This document shows positions 47,001 to 55,500 of a DNA stretch of 64,000 bases, in pieces. Each line of letters begins with the position of its first letter. Position 1 is the stretch's first letter. Position numbers and translations under genes: made by a program. The notes under the pieces are model-generated. The model was given only the letters and a program-made list of their open reading frames with translations, had not been told where the DNA came from and searched no databases. The stretch lies in contig NZ_JAJKFV010000029.1 of NCBI RefSeq assembly GCF_020966775.1, positions 1,419,001-1,483,000 of the forward strand. Direction: 5' to 3'. This DNA is from Rhodopirellula halodulae. GTDB lineage: Bacteria > Planctomycetota > Planctomycetia > Pirellulales > Pirellulaceae.

Positions 47001-47550
47001 AACAGGTCGATCGGACCGAAAGATCATTTGGAATGCCTACTTGCCACCACGAGCCCTGCCACAATTGACCTTGGCGACGCTGCTAGCGAGCAACACGACG
47101 TCGGTTGAATCGACTGGGACGGCGATGGCGGGTGATCAAACCAAGTTGACGGTGGCTCAAATGTTGGACCGACGAATGTCGGTCAGCTTTGATCAGGAGT
47201 CGCTGCAATTTGCCGTCGACACGATCGTCGATGAGTTCAATGGCGATCTACCCGCTGGAAACCAGTTGCCACCGATCACCATCATCGGTGGTGATCTTCA
47301 GAAGATGGGCATCACTCAGAACCAGCAGATCCGAGATTTTTCCAAGAGCGATGTTCCTCTGCGTAGGGTGTTGACCGATCTGGTGCTGGGAGCCAACCCG
47401 GACCGCACGGCGACCGGTCCCGCGGACCTCAAGCAAGCCTTGGTGTGGGTGGTCCGATCCGATGAATCTGAGATTCTGATCACCACACGGGAAGCTTCCA
47501 AAGGCAACTATGAGTTGCCGGAAGAGTTTGTTCCGCAGTCCAGCCCGTGA
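44095..47550 (+). CDS. Membrane-anchored pseudokinase, 1151 residues
   Basis: Residues about 150-365 resemble the C-lobe and part of the N-lobe of a Ser/Thr kinase: LRPLCRALSALHAAGLVHGELGFDRIWMD, then FWSPEHLRGREKHVAAVADDIYAMGCLGYALRYGRHAF and a DPSARFATVEQLINAL end. The HRDxxxxN motif is HGELGFDR (215-222), so the catalytic Asp is missing, and no DFG is visible; it should be inactive. Residues 365-580 are low-complexity with repeated ADKK and ASVKD-type units. One membrane helix (YAIYALCLPVLMLVIALAV, about 588-606), then a 540-residue exported part. It probably senses or scaffolds across the membrane. Confidence 0.7.
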   Translation: MPLQLVDFWKRMVQSGLADTSKPPVWAAEYADDHAGEPPADVGELAKWLVQTGRGHKYPITEILQHSSWESEYPSTPILRIAPLTLIADDLTCPFPFRDWQSVEREPLGDQEAPTTGVLRQLDPSKLSADAAARLRSHATVSDESLQSLEILPLRNGPLGQPVVSRRDFAGVLSVLPPGKALSLRSKPRTVARTVEILRPLCRALSALHAAGLVHGELGFDRIWMDASKRWTLLRNPFAGLPSFLSETATLSGTRWLQQSDDAQQFWSPEHLRGREKHVAAVADDIYAMGCLGYALRYGRHAFESTSRERLPSELTDAVSQGASGDPLCRVLAAALASDPSARFATVEQLINALEVASKATPVQATPAIKSDPVAMQKKVIAETKSVAAKQSPESAGEKKTTQPTKQASSTTPATTRESAKPNATAASASTSAGSSGPTKIADKKIADKKVANKAALAGETKPKSESNTEPKAKPDSSRVEQPKPASQPVALNEETTSDDAKKLGGTSPPTPEPEPTTLPSPVEDASVKGASVKDAAVKDASVEPSAVEPSPQTAEPETPESNDSPRQVSPAVVPARRRRKRKNQKAWYAIYALCLPVLMLVIALAVRDKNPPPVAKRIRPPAPQFIPRVSSDTDKPKPVQPTPRPSRPQPTGIQVVDNDQMLWAPPDLSGGDGQVNRATALLPPGPAAVVTIDWTQLQRLGLMELFEPETKAWLETLNQWSGVAEQSISHVALAWFPGAEGVPEVAAAIRLKDPKSLEELLETWEASAARSKEGHTIYAGDDLDALAYFAMTQGRVATAADDMVDAFAVGSIERIGEVAELEGSPVVLPRLLEELWQSARPNDAIAFLTQPNFLVSDARKWMEATSPTLIPWIRQNLLADCGGVLVRLASAEPDANSTETPTASYVEVRLAAAPGVDPSELADPLRAQLSNAPRWAEDFLVTRDIDASWRLLAARLPSMWAFAEENVRTGRSDRKIIWNAYLPPRALPQLTLATLLASNTTSVESTGTAMAGDQTKLTVAQMLDRRMSVSFDQESLQFAVDTIVDEFNGDLPAGNQLPPITIIGGDLQKMGITQNQQIRDFSKSDVPLRRVLTDLVLGANPDRTATGPADLKQALVWVVRSDESEILITTREASKGNYELPEEFVPQSSP

Positions 47551-47675
47551 CCGCCGACACGCATCGACGGATGTGTGTTGCTGGAAAATTTTCTTTTTGC
47601 CGTAAGGATCTTCGCGTCTGCGTTACCAACAAGAATAGAGGTGTTTCAAAGGCAACCGCAGGCTGAGGGTCTTTC

Positions 47676-47873
47676 GTGCTGGAAGAGGACGCCAAATCGC
47701 TATTCGTTGATTGGTTGGAAAGGCACCAGGCTTCCATCGTGCAGGTCGCTCGCGCCTACACGCTCAGCAGCGATGAAAGCCAGGATCTGGCTCAAGAAAT
47801 CTTGCTTCAGGCATGGCGTTCCTTGTTGTTTTTTCGTTCGTTGCCCATGCCAATGCCGAAAAGGCTTCTGTGA
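47676..47873 (+). pseudogene. Truncated ECF sigma factor (region 2 stump)
   Basis: GTG 47676 starts a 65-residue frame. Its first 48 residues match ECF sigma region 2: FVDWLERHQASIVQVARAYT, then DESQDLAQEILLQAWRSL. After the AWRSL that should lead into sigma region 2.4 and 4, the frame runs into unrelated residues (LFFRSLPMPMPKRLL) and stops. Regions 3-4, needed for -35 recognition, are absent, so this is a gene stump. The break at about 47823 is where a second possible stump begins on the other strand. Confidence 0.72.
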
Positions 47874-47937
47874 AGCGAGCGATTGAAGCATCGAACTCAT
47901 CGAATGTTCCCAAATAGCAACTCACTCTGGCGTCGTT
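47851..47937 (-). pseudogene. Possible C-terminal fragment of a DUF2252-like protein
   Basis: Minus-strand residues NDARVSCYLGTFDEFDASIA...RFTEAFSAL resemble what I recall of the C-terminal YLGxxDxFDxAIAxFAxAYADQ stretch of DUF2252 proteins. The similarity stops near 47851, where it meets the sigma-factor stump. It is short and judged from memory, so it is a weak call. Confidence 0.25.
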
Positions 47938-47948
47938 GCTTCTGCAAT

Positions 47949-50066
47949 TCACTCGGGTTGCCATGACTCGTTGAAAAATCCGGCGGAGATCACTTTGCCC
48001 GAATCGCGAAAGTTCGCGCCCTCGCGAATGTCGATCAATGCCCAATCGGGCAATTTGGGTGTTTGGCGAGCGTTGTTCAAATAGTCATATTCGCGGAAGG
48101 TGAATCCGCTATTGATAACGATGTAGTGTTTGGGGGCTTCAGGATTCGGATAGATCATCGCTGGTACGTGACCGACGCTGCTGACTTCATGTTTGCCAAT
48201 GCGGATCGTGTCGTTGGTCCATTGCAGTGGCAGTTTGGGTAGCAATCTTGCGATCACCGCATTGCTGGTGGCGTCGCCAAACAAGATCAAGTTTTGGTTC
48301 GCCATGGTTTCCGCGTTGACTTCGGTGTCCATGATCGTTCGCACATCGCCTCGGAAGTGCAATCGCCAGTGCTCCATCGCGTGTTTTGATTCTGATTGAA
48401 TCCATTGCTCCACCGCCGGATCGCCGGAGGTTCCGGTGGGCAGCACGAAGACGAATCGGTCCATGAAGGCATCGTCAATTGGGCCCTGCGAATGTGGACG
48501 CTTGCGAAGCGTTTGAGAATCGTCTGAAGCAACTTTCCATGTTCCATCAAGTTGAAATTCGGCTTCCAAGGAGCGATCCGAACGCACCGTTGGACCAATG
48601 CGCGTGTTCACGACTGGTTGGCCGTTGATCGTCACCGCGATTTGACCAGACGGCTTGCCAGGCCATTGTCCGGAATCGAAGTGCACTCGAAGTCGAGAAA
48701 CATTCTCGCACTCAATTGTGATTTGATCGTCAGTCCCGTTCGAATCTGACAAGATGGATGCATTGACGATCGCTGGCGACCAATGTTCTTCCATTCCGGT
48801 GACTTCGATCCAGTGCATTCGCGAATAACGCAGCGTCAGTGTTGTCAGATGCACGTTTCTTGGGATGGAAGGCGAGACTTGGCGTTCGATCAGGTCCAGT
48901 CGTCGGGCGATCTCCTGCTGGGAATCGGGATGAATCTTGTGTGCAGTCTGGGGACCGATCAGATGCACCAATTCAATGCCTCTTTCGGCCAGAGCGGCTT
49001 CCATCACGTCGGCAGCTTGCTTCTGACGATCGATCTCACCGCTGTAGGCAATCGTCGGCAAGTTGCGAAGATTGCTCGCCCAGGGCGGACAGTCATAGAG
49101 CTGCCAAAGCGTTTTCTGATAATCAGGGGCGGTCCCAGCAGCGTCTTCGCCTTGAAAGACATCGAGAAACAGAGGTGTCTCTGAGAAGCCTGCACCTGGA
49201 GTGGCGGCGAAGAATCGATCGGCATAATGGGTTGCGATTTGCCAGCACCCAGCGCCTCCCATGGAAAAACCACGGATCGCGATGCGATGTTTGTCGATGG
49301 CGATCCTGCGTTGCAGGTAGTCGCTGAGTTCGAGAACGTCGACTTCGCCGGCAAACTTGAATGCGTTGCTGTAGCGACCATAGGGATGTGCCACGATGGC
49401 GGAGATCGGCGAAGGTTCGTTGCCGGTCCGATAGCGTTTGGGATCACCGCTGTGTTTGTTCAGGAACGCCAGTTCGGAAACCTTCTCGCCTCGGCCGTGC
49501 AGCCAAAGGTCCATGCGGATCGGCGACGCATCCATGGCGTTCACGTTGGGCGGAATCACAACCCCATACGGCTGAAACGAATCGTCGATCTTTGATCGGA
49601 AGCCACCGGCAATCAGTTGCCGTTCATCGCTTCTGCGAAGCCCCACCACTTCCGCCCATGAAGCACCGTCGGCAATTTTGTCGATGCGATCTTCGGCGAT
49701 TTGCAACAAACGTTTCGCGTCGGCGACCGCCTTGGGAGAGTAAAAAATGGATTGCTCGATCGTCATTTCCACCGCTCGTGGAAACACCAAGACTTCGGGT
49801 TCCAAGTCCTCTAGTCTGGCACTGACCGCGAAGTCCTGATGCTTGGACTTCGTCGTTTGCATCAATTGCTGCCATCGATCACGCACCGAGGCGATCGAGG
49901 ACCGAAGTGAATCCAACTCTGTTGCTTCGATGTCCACCCCTGGTGGTGGAATCGGACGCACGTTTTCCGCTTGGTTGTCGGCGGGGCCATCGGCTAGCAA
50001 AGAAGACACGGATGCGATCGCAATGCATCCGCCAATCGCGAAACCTCGTGTCAACGACAGAATCAT
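47949..50066 (-). CDS. Secreted prolyl-oligopeptidase/S9-like alpha/beta hydrolase
   Basis: 705 residues. Signal peptide about 1-25 (FAIGGCIAIASVSSLLADG). The hydrolase domain (about 190-400) has an oxyanion-like LWLHGRGE and the nucleophile motif IAIRGFSMGGAGCWQ, an acid Asp in AYSGEIDRQK and a His in IGPQTAHKIHPD. A beta-rich C-terminal part (about 420-705) contains a VFVLPTGTSGDPAVEQW segment and may bind carbohydrate. It belongs to the secreted esterase/peptidase families expanded in planctomycetes; substrate unknown. It lies 100 bp downstream of the NYN gene. Confidence 0.72.
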   Translation of the reverse strand: MILSLTRGFAIGGCIAIASVSSLLADGPADNQAENVRPIPPPGVDIEATELDSLRSSIASVRDRWQQLMQTTKSKHQDFAVSARLEDLEPEVLVFPRAVEMTIEQSIFYSPKAVADAKRLLQIAEDRIDKIADGASWAEVVGLRRSDERQLIAGGFRSKIDDSFQPYGVVIPPNVNAMDASPIRMDLWLHGRGEKVSELAFLNKHSGDPKRYRTGNEPSPISAIVAHPYGRYSNAFKFAGEVDVLELSDYLQRRIAIDKHRIAIRGFSMGGAGCWQIATHYADRFFAATPGAGFSETPLFLDVFQGEDAAGTAPDYQKTLWQLYDCPPWASNLRNLPTIAYSGEIDRQKQAADVMEAALAERGIELVHLIGPQTAHKIHPDSQQEIARRLDLIERQVSPSIPRNVHLTTLTLRYSRMHWIEVTGMEEHWSPAIVNASILSDSNGTDDQITIECENVSRLRVHFDSGQWPGKPSGQIAVTINGQPVVNTRIGPTVRSDRSLEAEFQLDGTWKVASDDSQTLRKRPHSQGPIDDAFMDRFVFVLPTGTSGDPAVEQWIQSESKHAMEHWRLHFRGDVRTIMDTEVNAETMANQNLILFGDATSNAVIARLLPKLPLQWTNDTIRIGKHEVSSVGHVPAMIYPNPEAPKHYIVINSGFTFREYDYLNNARQTPKLPDWALIDIREGANFRDSGKVISAGFFNESWQPE

Positions 50067-50166
50067 GTCAGCCCAGTCCGCCAGTGGTGCAAAATCAGAA
50101 GGTTTGTTAGGTCAATCGGCGTCCCAGCATACACGGCGGATCGTTGCAAGAAGGACTCGACGGCGT

Positions 50167-50742
50167 TCAATCCGATCCGTACTGGTCCATCCACTTTTGC
50201 AGTTCGTCCGCGTCGAGCATTGCGTCGAGAGTCGGATCGTTCGGTTGCGATGTGGAATCGACGTCGTCCGCGGCCGTGCTCCCGGGTTGGGAGCGTTTGC
50301 GTTTGGCCGTGGCTTTGGGAAGCTTGGCCATTTGAATGTGCCCGTCCAGCAACGCATCCAACCAAGCCTCCGAGTCGATTGGCAACGCCTTTTTGCGTTT
50401 CGCGGCAGCGTGCAGGCGATGATCCGAGGATACCACCGTCAACGACTTTGGATTGGGGTGCTGAAAGATCAGCTCTTCGATCAAATCGTCCGCTTCCGGG
50501 TACCCCACCGCGAATCGAACGTCCATGTCCGCGAAAAGCATTTGGTCGCGAACACCGTGCGGAGGATTGCGTGCATCAAAGACAACGCAGGTTCGCGAGC
50601 GAATGAGGTCCGTCAAATGTTCCGCCAGTCGATTCAGCAGCAACTGGCGTTCGTCATGCAGCCAATTCGTTGAACCACCACGCGAGGGTGGAGCAACCGG
50701 TCCAATGACGTTGTATCCATCGATGAGCAACAGTGGAAACAT
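50167..50742 (-). CDS. YacP-like NYN-domain RNase
   Basis: 191 residues. The NYN (PIN-like) domain has acidic metal-site motifs: LLIDGYNVIGP at the start, VVFDARNPP near 55, and YPEADDLIEELI plus LTVVSSDHRLHAAAKR. YacP/Rae1-type proteins are ribosome-associated endoribonucleases. The last 55 residues are charged and disordered (KRKRSQPGSTAADDVDSTSQ). It lies 24 bp downstream of the glycosylphosphotransferase gene, so is probably in its operon. Confidence 0.82.
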   Translation of the reverse strand: MFPLLLIDGYNVIGPVAPPSRGGSTNWLHDERQLLLNRLAEHLTDLIRSRTCVVFDARNPPHGVRDQMLFADMDVRFAVGYPEADDLIEELIFQHPNPKSLTVVSSDHRLHAAAKRKKALPIDSEAWLDALLDGHIQMAKLPKATAKRKRSQPGSTAADDVDSTSQPNDPTLDAMLDADELQKWMDQYGSD

Positions 50743-50766
50743 GTGACATCGATGCCTCAGTTCGGA

Positions 50767-52248
50767 TCAGTACGCTTCGGGTTGTTTCCAAACAACGAGC
50801 AAGGTTCGAAGCAGAATCTTCAGGTCCAACGCGAAAGACCAGGAACGAATGTATTGGTGGTCGAAATGGACGCGGCGTTCCATCTTGTCCACGGTTTCGG
50901 TTTCGCCGCGGCATCCGTTGACCTGGGCCAAACCCGTGATTCCCGGTTTGACTTTGTGCCGCATCATATAGCCACGAATCAATCCGCGGTATTGTTCGTT
51001 GTGGGCGGAAGCGTGTGGACGAGGACCGACCAGCGACATCGATCCTTCGATCACGTTGAATAACTGCGGCAACTCATCCAGGCTCGTTTTGCGAAGGATG
51101 GCCCCCAGAGGTGTGATGCGTGAATCGTTTTGGGTGGCTTGTTTGACCACCGCGCCGTCGTCGCAGGTTGTCATGGAACGAAATTTCCAAACGCGGATCT
51201 CCTGCCCGTCCAATCCGTACCGGCGTTGGCGGAAGAAAACGGGGCCGGGAGATGTGAGCTTCACAGCCGCAGCGATGAGCAACATCGGAATGGAAATCGT
51301 CAGAAGACCGGTTGTGGCGAGAACCAAGTCCGCCGCCCGTTTCGCGACACCATCGATCCCGAACATGGGTGTTTCACTGACGCTGACCGCTGGCAATCCG
51401 CCTACCTGAGTCCAACGTGCGTGCAGCAACTCGAACACGAAGAAGTCCGGAACGATGTAAACCGAAACGGTCGAGTCACTCAGTTCGTCCAAGATATATC
51501 GAATGCGTTTTTCGGCTCGCATGGGAAGGGTCACCAGAACGGTCTCCACTTCGCCATTTCGGGCGGCCTGGATCAAATCGGACAGATCGCCACACACTGG
51601 ATCGTCACTTTTCGATCCGTCCTCTTGTTGGCTTTCAAGATCCGCTGTGTCTCGGAGTTCCGACCGATCGTCATAAAAGCCAACGAAGTTCAATCCCAGC
51701 GACGAGTCGGTGGAGATGTTGTATTGCGTTTGTTGCCCCAGCGTGTTGTGGCCCGCGATCGCGACGCGTCGCACACCGACGCCACGTCGCAACAAGCCAA
51801 CTTGGACGATCCGCAAACACATTCGCGAAAGGCCGATCATGGCGGGGCTGAGAATGACCCATCCCAAAATCACGGAGCGAGCGAAGTATTGACCGTAACG
51901 CGTGGCAAATGCGAGCAAACCCAGGACCAAAATCGTCAGCACCCAAGTCGATAGGACGCGAACAATTTCGCTGTCGGTGCAGCTCCGCCGATCTCCGCGA
52001 TGCAGACCCGTCAATTGGCTGCTGAGAAAGAACACGATGACGGTGATCAAACCCATCGCGAACGATGCATCGTCCACATGGCCTCGAGCGGCGAATTTGA
52101 CGACAATCAGTGACGCCAGGATCGACGCCGCGTCCAAGCACGGTTGAACGAATTCATACCAGTGTCGGCTGCCCAAAATGGAAAACGATTGGGCGGAATT
52201 CGCAGGTGATGACGATGAGGACGGCATGTCGAGCAACGGTGACGGCAT
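50767..52248 (-). CDS. Undecaprenyl-phosphate sugar phosphotransferase (WcaJ-like)
   Basis: 493 residues. Several N-terminal membrane helices (ILASLIVVKFAA, MGLITVIVFFLSSQ, WVLTILVLGLLAFA), a Rossmann-like CoA-binding-type region with VRRVAIAGHNTLGQQ, and the C-terminal bacterial sugar transferase domain: LTSPGPVFFRQRRYGLDG, KTSLDELPQLFNVIEGSMSLVGPRPHA and KPGITGLAQVNG. It transfers a hexose-1-phosphate from UDP-sugar to undecaprenyl phosphate to start exopolysaccharide synthesis. No other polysaccharide genes are adjacent, which is unusual. It is 66 bp downstream of nadC. Confidence 0.88.
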   Translation of the reverse strand: MPSPLLDMPSSSSSPANSAQSFSILGSRHWYEFVQPCLDAASILASLIVVKFAARGHVDDASFAMGLITVIVFFLSSQLTGLHRGDRRSCTDSEIVRVLSTWVLTILVLGLLAFATRYGQYFARSVILGWVILSPAMIGLSRMCLRIVQVGLLRRGVGVRRVAIAGHNTLGQQTQYNISTDSSLGLNFVGFYDDRSELRDTADLESQQEDGSKSDDPVCGDLSDLIQAARNGEVETVLVTLPMRAEKRIRYILDELSDSTVSVYIVPDFFVFELLHARWTQVGGLPAVSVSETPMFGIDGVAKRAADLVLATTGLLTISIPMLLIAAAVKLTSPGPVFFRQRRYGLDGQEIRVWKFRSMTTCDDGAVVKQATQNDSRITPLGAILRKTSLDELPQLFNVIEGSMSLVGPRPHASAHNEQYRGLIRGYMMRHKVKPGITGLAQVNGCRGETETVDKMERRVHFDHQYIRSWSFALDLKILLRTLLVVWKQPEAY

Positions 52249-52314
52249 GGTTGGTGAACAAAGAGGAAGCGAATGACCGTTACCAACGGTCCGATGTCCC
52301 CAACACTAGCTCGC

Positions 52315-53238
52315 TCAACCGTCGAACCAATCCATCCCCAGGTCCAACCAAGTGGCTTGGTGAGTCAAAGCTCCACTGCTGATACGGTCCACACCGGTCG
52401 CAGCCACTTTGGCGATTGTGTCGATCGTGATGTTTCCCGACGCCTCCAATTCAACGTTCACGCCCAACTCATCACGCCGCGCCACGGCGCTGCGGAGGTC
52501 GTCCAACGAAAAGTTGTCCAGCAAGCAGATGTCGATTCCTGTCGTGACAACTTGTTCGAATTGCTGCAACGTGTCGACTTCAATCTCCACCATGCTCGGT
52601 GCGACCAACTGATCGACACTGGCGCCGCGCATCTCCACCGCGCGTTTCGCCGCCTCGCCCGCCGTCAACGGATCGCTGCCATTGCCGCCGCGACCCAGGG
52701 CCAAGTGGTTGTCCTTGATCAGAAAACCATCGAACAAACCCGTGCGATGGTTGTGACCTCCGCCGCAGCGGACCGCGTACTTTTCCAAACGCCGCCATCC
52801 AGGAGTGGTTTTCCGAGTGTCGTAAAGCCGCGCCGAGCCGCCCGCCATCGCGTTGACGTAGCGCTGGGTCAGCGAAGCCACCCCGCACATTCGCGAAAGG
52901 ATATTGAGCAAGACGCGTTCGCTGGTCAGCAAGTCTCGTGCGGAACCTGACAGTCGCACCACGGGTTTTCCGGGGACCAATGAGGCACCTTCTTCGATCA
53001 AGACTTCGACATCCAGATCTGCATCGAACTCATCGACGATCCAAGGTGCCAACGCGATGCCGGCCGCGACCCCATCAACACGCGGGACAATCTGGCATGC
53101 CCCACGGCGTTCAGGAGCGATCATGGTGACCGTCGTCCAGTCCACCGCCACGTCCAAGTCTTCTGCGATGGAAAGTCGGACCAATTGGCGAAGATCGTTC
53201 TCGAGCGCGTCGTCCAATTCGACGGGTTGGTAATCCAT
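52315..53238 (-). CDS. nadC: Nicotinate-nucleotide pyrophosphorylase (carboxylating)
   Basis: 307 residues. Converts quinolinate plus PRPP to nicotinate mononucleotide. The diagnostic segment RKTTPGWRRLEKYAVRCGGG, continuing NHRTGLFDGFLIKDNH, is complete, with GVASLTQRYV before it and VELEASGNITIDTI after it. ATG 53238 (MDYQPVELDD) is the family start; the longer open frame to 53847 lies under the parvulin gene and is rejected. It heads a minus-strand group with the phosphotransferase and the NYN gene. nadA and nadB are not in the window. Confidence 0.95.
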   Translation of the reverse strand: MDYQPVELDDALENDLRQLVRLSIAEDLDVAVDWTTVTMIAPERRGACQIVPRVDGVAAGIALAPWIVDEFDADLDVEVLIEEGASLVPGKPVVRLSGSARDLLTSERVLLNILSRMCGVASLTQRYVNAMAGGSARLYDTRKTTPGWRRLEKYAVRCGGGHNHRTGLFDGFLIKDNHLALGRGGNGSDPLTAGEAAKRAVEMRGASVDQLVAPSMVEIEVDTLQQFEQVVTTGIDICLLDNFSLDDLRSAVARRDELGVNVELEASGNITIDTIAKVAATGVDRISSGALTHQATWLDLGMDWFDG

Positions 53239-53481
53239 GAGCGATTCGCTTTGGTGTCGCAGGGAGGTTTCACAAATCAGTTTCACGGCATGGGCCGCGA
53301 AAGGGCATTGTTTCGGGATCGTCACCAAACAGCAATGCGGCACCCCACCCAGGCGTCGTCGACTGGACGAAGAAGACCGTAAATTCGCGGGTTTCGTTGA
53401 AATCGCCGTTGCTAGGTGGTCGAGGCTTTTCCTACAAGCCGAAGTTGTCCGTTTGTTTGCTCGTTGCGATTTGAGGTCACC

Positions 53482-54651
53482 ATGCCTTCGCTTTGCCGAT
53501 CTGTTCTGCCTTGTTTGCTTGCCATCGTTCTCTTGGCAGGTGGAATGGCGGTTGGCACGTCGAACGTGGCGCATGCGCAAGTCCCAACCCGGGCGGAAGT
53601 GGATGCGGCGCAAGCGACGCATCTGCCAACCGATCCTGCCACCGTTTTGGCCGTTGTGGGACGCAACCGAATTCTGCTGGGCGAATTGAGCCCACGTGTG
53701 GAGGCGAGCATTGCTCAGGTGCTGAAGAAAACCGAAGAGAAAGTCCCCGAAGATCAACTGCATTTCGTTCGACTTCGTATGACGCGCGGTTTGTTGGCTC
53801 AAACCATCCAAAACCGAATGCTGCGGGAAGCGTTCTTGCTGGATCAAGTCGGCACACAGGCTGCTGACAAACGCCGTGAGGCGGAAGCCACGATGAGCGC
53901 GAAAGCTCGTCAGATGTTTTACGAAACCGAGCTACCCGAGCTGAAAGAAAAAGCCGGCGTGGACACGGTTGCGGAGCTCGATGAAAAGCTTCGGGAAAAA
54001 GGCATGTCGCTGGCGGTTCGTCAACGCGAATTCATGGATCAGATGCTGGGCAGTTTGTACCTGCGAGGCAAAGTCAACAAAGACCCCTCGATTTCGTTGT
54101 CTGAAATTGTTCAGTACTACCAGGCTCATCGAACAGAGTACGAACATAAAGCCCGCGCCCGTTGGGAACAGTTGACGGTGATGTTTGACAAGTTCCCAAG
54201 TAAGGAGGCGGCACTTGCCGCTATCATGCAAATGGGGAACGAAGCTCTCTACGGGGGTAGTATGACGAGCGTCGCGAAAGCGAAGAGCCAGGAACCGTTT
54301 GCAAGTTCCGGTGGGGTGCATGATTGGACCAATCAAGGCGCTTTAGCTTCGACCGTTTTGGATCAACAGATCTTCAGTGTCCCGGTCGGCGAAATGACGG
54401 ATGTGATCGAAGACACCAACGCCTACCACATCATCCGTGTTTTGGAACGCGAGGATGAGGGCGTGTCGCCGATCAGCGATGTTCAGGACGATATTTCGGA
54501 CCTGCTGCGACAACAAAAAATTCAGGCCGCCCAAGCGGAAGTCATGGTGGAAGTCCGCCGACGGGTTCCCGTTTGGTCGCTGTACCCAGATGACTTCCCC
54601 GGTGCGAAGCCACTGACACAAGTTTCCGCTCGTCCCGCACTGCAAAGGTAG
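53482..54651 (+). CDS. Parvulin-type peptidyl-prolyl isomerase, SurA-like
   Basis: 389 residues. A signal peptide (about 1-33, LPCLLAIVLLAGGMAVG...AHA) sends it to the periplasm. A helical SurA-N-like chaperone part (about 50-215) is followed by a parvulin-like domain (about 225-335: ARARWEQLTVMF, GGVHDWTNQGALASTVLDQQIFSVPVGEMTD, YHIIRVLERE). Some active-site positions of parvulins seem altered, so isomerase activity is not assured. ATG 53482 has GAGGT 5 bp upstream; the frame back to 53416 is rejected. Four bases before the lipoprotein gene, so co-transcribed. Confidence 0.82.
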   Translation: MPSLCRSVLPCLLAIVLLAGGMAVGTSNVAHAQVPTRAEVDAAQATHLPTDPATVLAVVGRNRILLGELSPRVEASIAQVLKKTEEKVPEDQLHFVRLRMTRGLLAQTIQNRMLREAFLLDQVGTQAADKRREAEATMSAKARQMFYETELPELKEKAGVDTVAELDEKLREKGMSLAVRQREFMDQMLGSLYLRGKVNKDPSISLSEIVQYYQAHRTEYEHKARARWEQLTVMFDKFPSKEAALAAIMQMGNEALYGGSMTSVAKAKSQEPFASSGGVHDWTNQGALASTVLDQQIFSVPVGEMTDVIEDTNAYHIIRVLEREDEGVSPISDVQDDISDLLRQQKIQAAQAEVMVEVRRRVPVWSLYPDDFPGAKPLTQVSARPALQR

Positions 54652-54655
54652 GTGG

Positions 54656-55342
54656 ATGACGGATTCTGGGATCCGAACGCCCATTCGGCGGATCGATCGC
54701 TCTCGACAATCGACCATTGGCGGGCTGCACTTCGCCGTGTTGTTCTGTCTGTCGCTCATGAGCGTCGGATGCGGGCAATTGGCCTATCGGCTGGGGACAG
54801 ATTTTCCGCCTCAGTACGTCCCCAATCCATTGGACCTGCCTCCGGTCCCGGCGGACTTTTTGTGGTTGCAGGTGGTGGATGCAGTCGACGATGTGTTCCG
54901 GATCGCTCGGGAGCAACCTGTGGTCAATCAGCCGGGCGCTGTTCTCGAAGGGCGACTGGAAACCAGCTACAAGGTCGGCGGCAGTATTCTGGAACCCTGG
55001 CGGAAAGACAGCTCGCCAGGGTTTGAACGATTGCAAAGCACGCTTCAATCCATCCGTCGTCGAGCCATCGTGCACGTGCGTCCGCACGCCAACGGGTATG
55101 CGGTCGAAATCATCGTTCAGAAAGACTTGGAAGATACCGACCGGACTCAGTACGCGACGGAAACGACCGCCGGCCAACGTCACGATGGATCCCGGACCAG
55201 CCGCGTTGATGATTTCGATGACAACCCACAAACGCTGGGTTGGATCCCATTGGGACGCGACACAACGCTCGAGCAAATCCTGTTGCAGGACATTTTCCGT
55301 CGTGTGACCGAAAAGGATTCACCCCGCTTGTTACATCATTGA
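54656..55342 (+). CDS. Lipoprotein of unknown function
   Basis: 228 residues. After a basic 24-residue leader, FAVLFCLSLMSVGC is a lipoprotein signal with the lipidated Cys at about 39. The mature protein has an alpha/beta pattern (FLWLQVVDAVDDVFRIARE, IRRRAIVHVRPHANGYAVEIIVQ) and a disordered Thr/Asp-rich loop near 180. I recognise no family. It starts 4 bp after the parvulin-like gene, which suggests a joint role in envelope protein maturation. Confidence 0.65.
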   Translation: MTDSGIRTPIRRIDRSRQSTIGGLHFAVLFCLSLMSVGCGQLAYRLGTDFPPQYVPNPLDLPPVPADFLWLQVVDAVDDVFRIAREQPVVNQPGAVLEGRLETSYKVGGSILEPWRKDSSPGFERLQSTLQSIRRRAIVHVRPHANGYAVEIIVQKDLEDTDRTQYATETTAGQRHDGSRTSRVDDFDDNPQTLGWIPLGRDTTLEQILLQDIFRRVTEKDSPRLLHH

Positions 55343-55500
55343 TGTGACGGAGCGGCGTCATCCGCAAACGTAGGCCCGGTGCCAACGGGCGTTGCTATCC
55401 TCTGACAAAAGCAACGCAGCAGGATCGATGGATGCGTTTGAGCGAATCACCTGCATGTCGTCCGTTGGAAACAACCGACGCGCACGTGTGATTCTCGCAA

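Noticed and set aside
53239-53847. N-terminal extension of the nadC frame (to 510 residues)
   Set aside because: The extra 203 residues lie under the signal peptide and first domain of the parvulin-type gene and have no NadC similarity.
55343-55500. GC-rich hairpin-like sequence (GCCCGG...GGGC) between lipoprotein gene and purD
   Set aside because: The stem is short and without a T-run, so I did not call it a terminator.
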